From contig NC_091973.1 in the NCBI RefSeq assembly GCF_036711975.1, forward strand, positions 4,464,001-4,528,000: 64,000 bases of DNA, written 5' to 3'. The position numbers and the translations under genes were made by a program. The notes below the pieces were generated by a model, which worked only from the letters and a program-made list of their open reading frames with translations, was not told the DNA's origin and searched no databases. Numbering within the stretch: the stretch's first letter is position 1; every line of letters starts with the position of its first letter. Positions 63,899-64,000 of the stretch are shown here, piece after piece. This DNA comes from Onthophagus taurus. Taxonomy: Eukaryota; Arthropoda; Insecta; Coleoptera; Scarabaeidae.

Positions 63899-64000
63899 GT
63901 AAGACACAATTTTTAAGAAATTAAATTCGGCCGAGTTTTGTAGTAGGGGATTTACTCAATTTTTGTGGGAGTGACGCGGTTAGGATAGCCAACAGTAAAA

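Overview
The window is a nuclear, AT-rich eukaryotic sequence, almost certainly from an insect and possibly a beetle. The evidence is GT..AG introns (several only about 50 bp), AATAAA poly(A) signals, a large-lipid-transfer-protein gene, an ensconsin/MAP7 gene, mariner and non-LTR fragments, and extensive satellite DNA. No bacterial features, tRNA, rRNA or CRISPR array were found.

Layout. (1) 1-9435 (+): the 3' part of a giant lipoprotein gene of the apolipophorin/apoLTP family. (2) 9.53-11.29 kb: a ~148-bp two-type satellite filling the gap between two convergent genes. (3) 11565-12968 (-): intronless NT5DC1-like 5'-nucleotidase-domain gene. (4) 13.8-14.95 kb: decayed coding-like debris with a non-LTR reverse-transcriptase fragment. 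(5) 15312-16974 (-): a complete cytosolic-type acetyl-CoA acetyltransferase with four coding exons and a 5'-UTR exon. (6) 17.58-18.57 kb: three 327-bp repeats that carry an exon-like frame. (7) 19248-38474 (+): the MAP7/ensconsin gene, with three possible first exons that all leave phase 1. Its introns hold a deleted mariner, a non-LTR remnant, a 152-bp satellite and a 292-bp inverted-repeat element. (8) 40.2-60.0 kb: a cluster of four paralogous genes (three +, one -) for small proteins. Each has a linker motif P-x-R-Y-x-S-V-D-F and a C-terminal RRM-like beta-alpha-beta-beta-alpha-beta domain. (9) 60.66-63.31 kb: a 174-bp satellite. (10) 63.81 kb to the end: the first coding exon of an unidentified gene.

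The most unusual feature is the paralog cluster. The 5' region of its first gene is a tandem array of about 22 monomers of ~436 bp. Each monomer carries what looks like a complete promoter plus non-coding first exon ending in a good splice donor (AAAAAG/GTAGGA). A single acceptor at 51185 lies downstream of all of them. Diverged versions of the module precede the other paralogs on both strands. They consist of a CTCF-like GC motif, an exon with donor, then a conserved intronic block (TGCGCA, GCGATTTTCGACC, ATAACCTCA). The 3' ends are amplified too: about 13 copies of a ~175-bp poly(A)-bearing unit follow the second gene. Three copies of a unit homologous to the MAP7 3' UTR follow the first. 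In other words, promoter and terminator ends of these genes have turned into satellites.

Functions of the paralogs are unknown to me. RRM-like domains and RS/SASPR-rich tails suggest RNA or nuclear roles, but this is inference. All exon boundaries were read by eye and checked for frame continuity; no transcript or database evidence was available.
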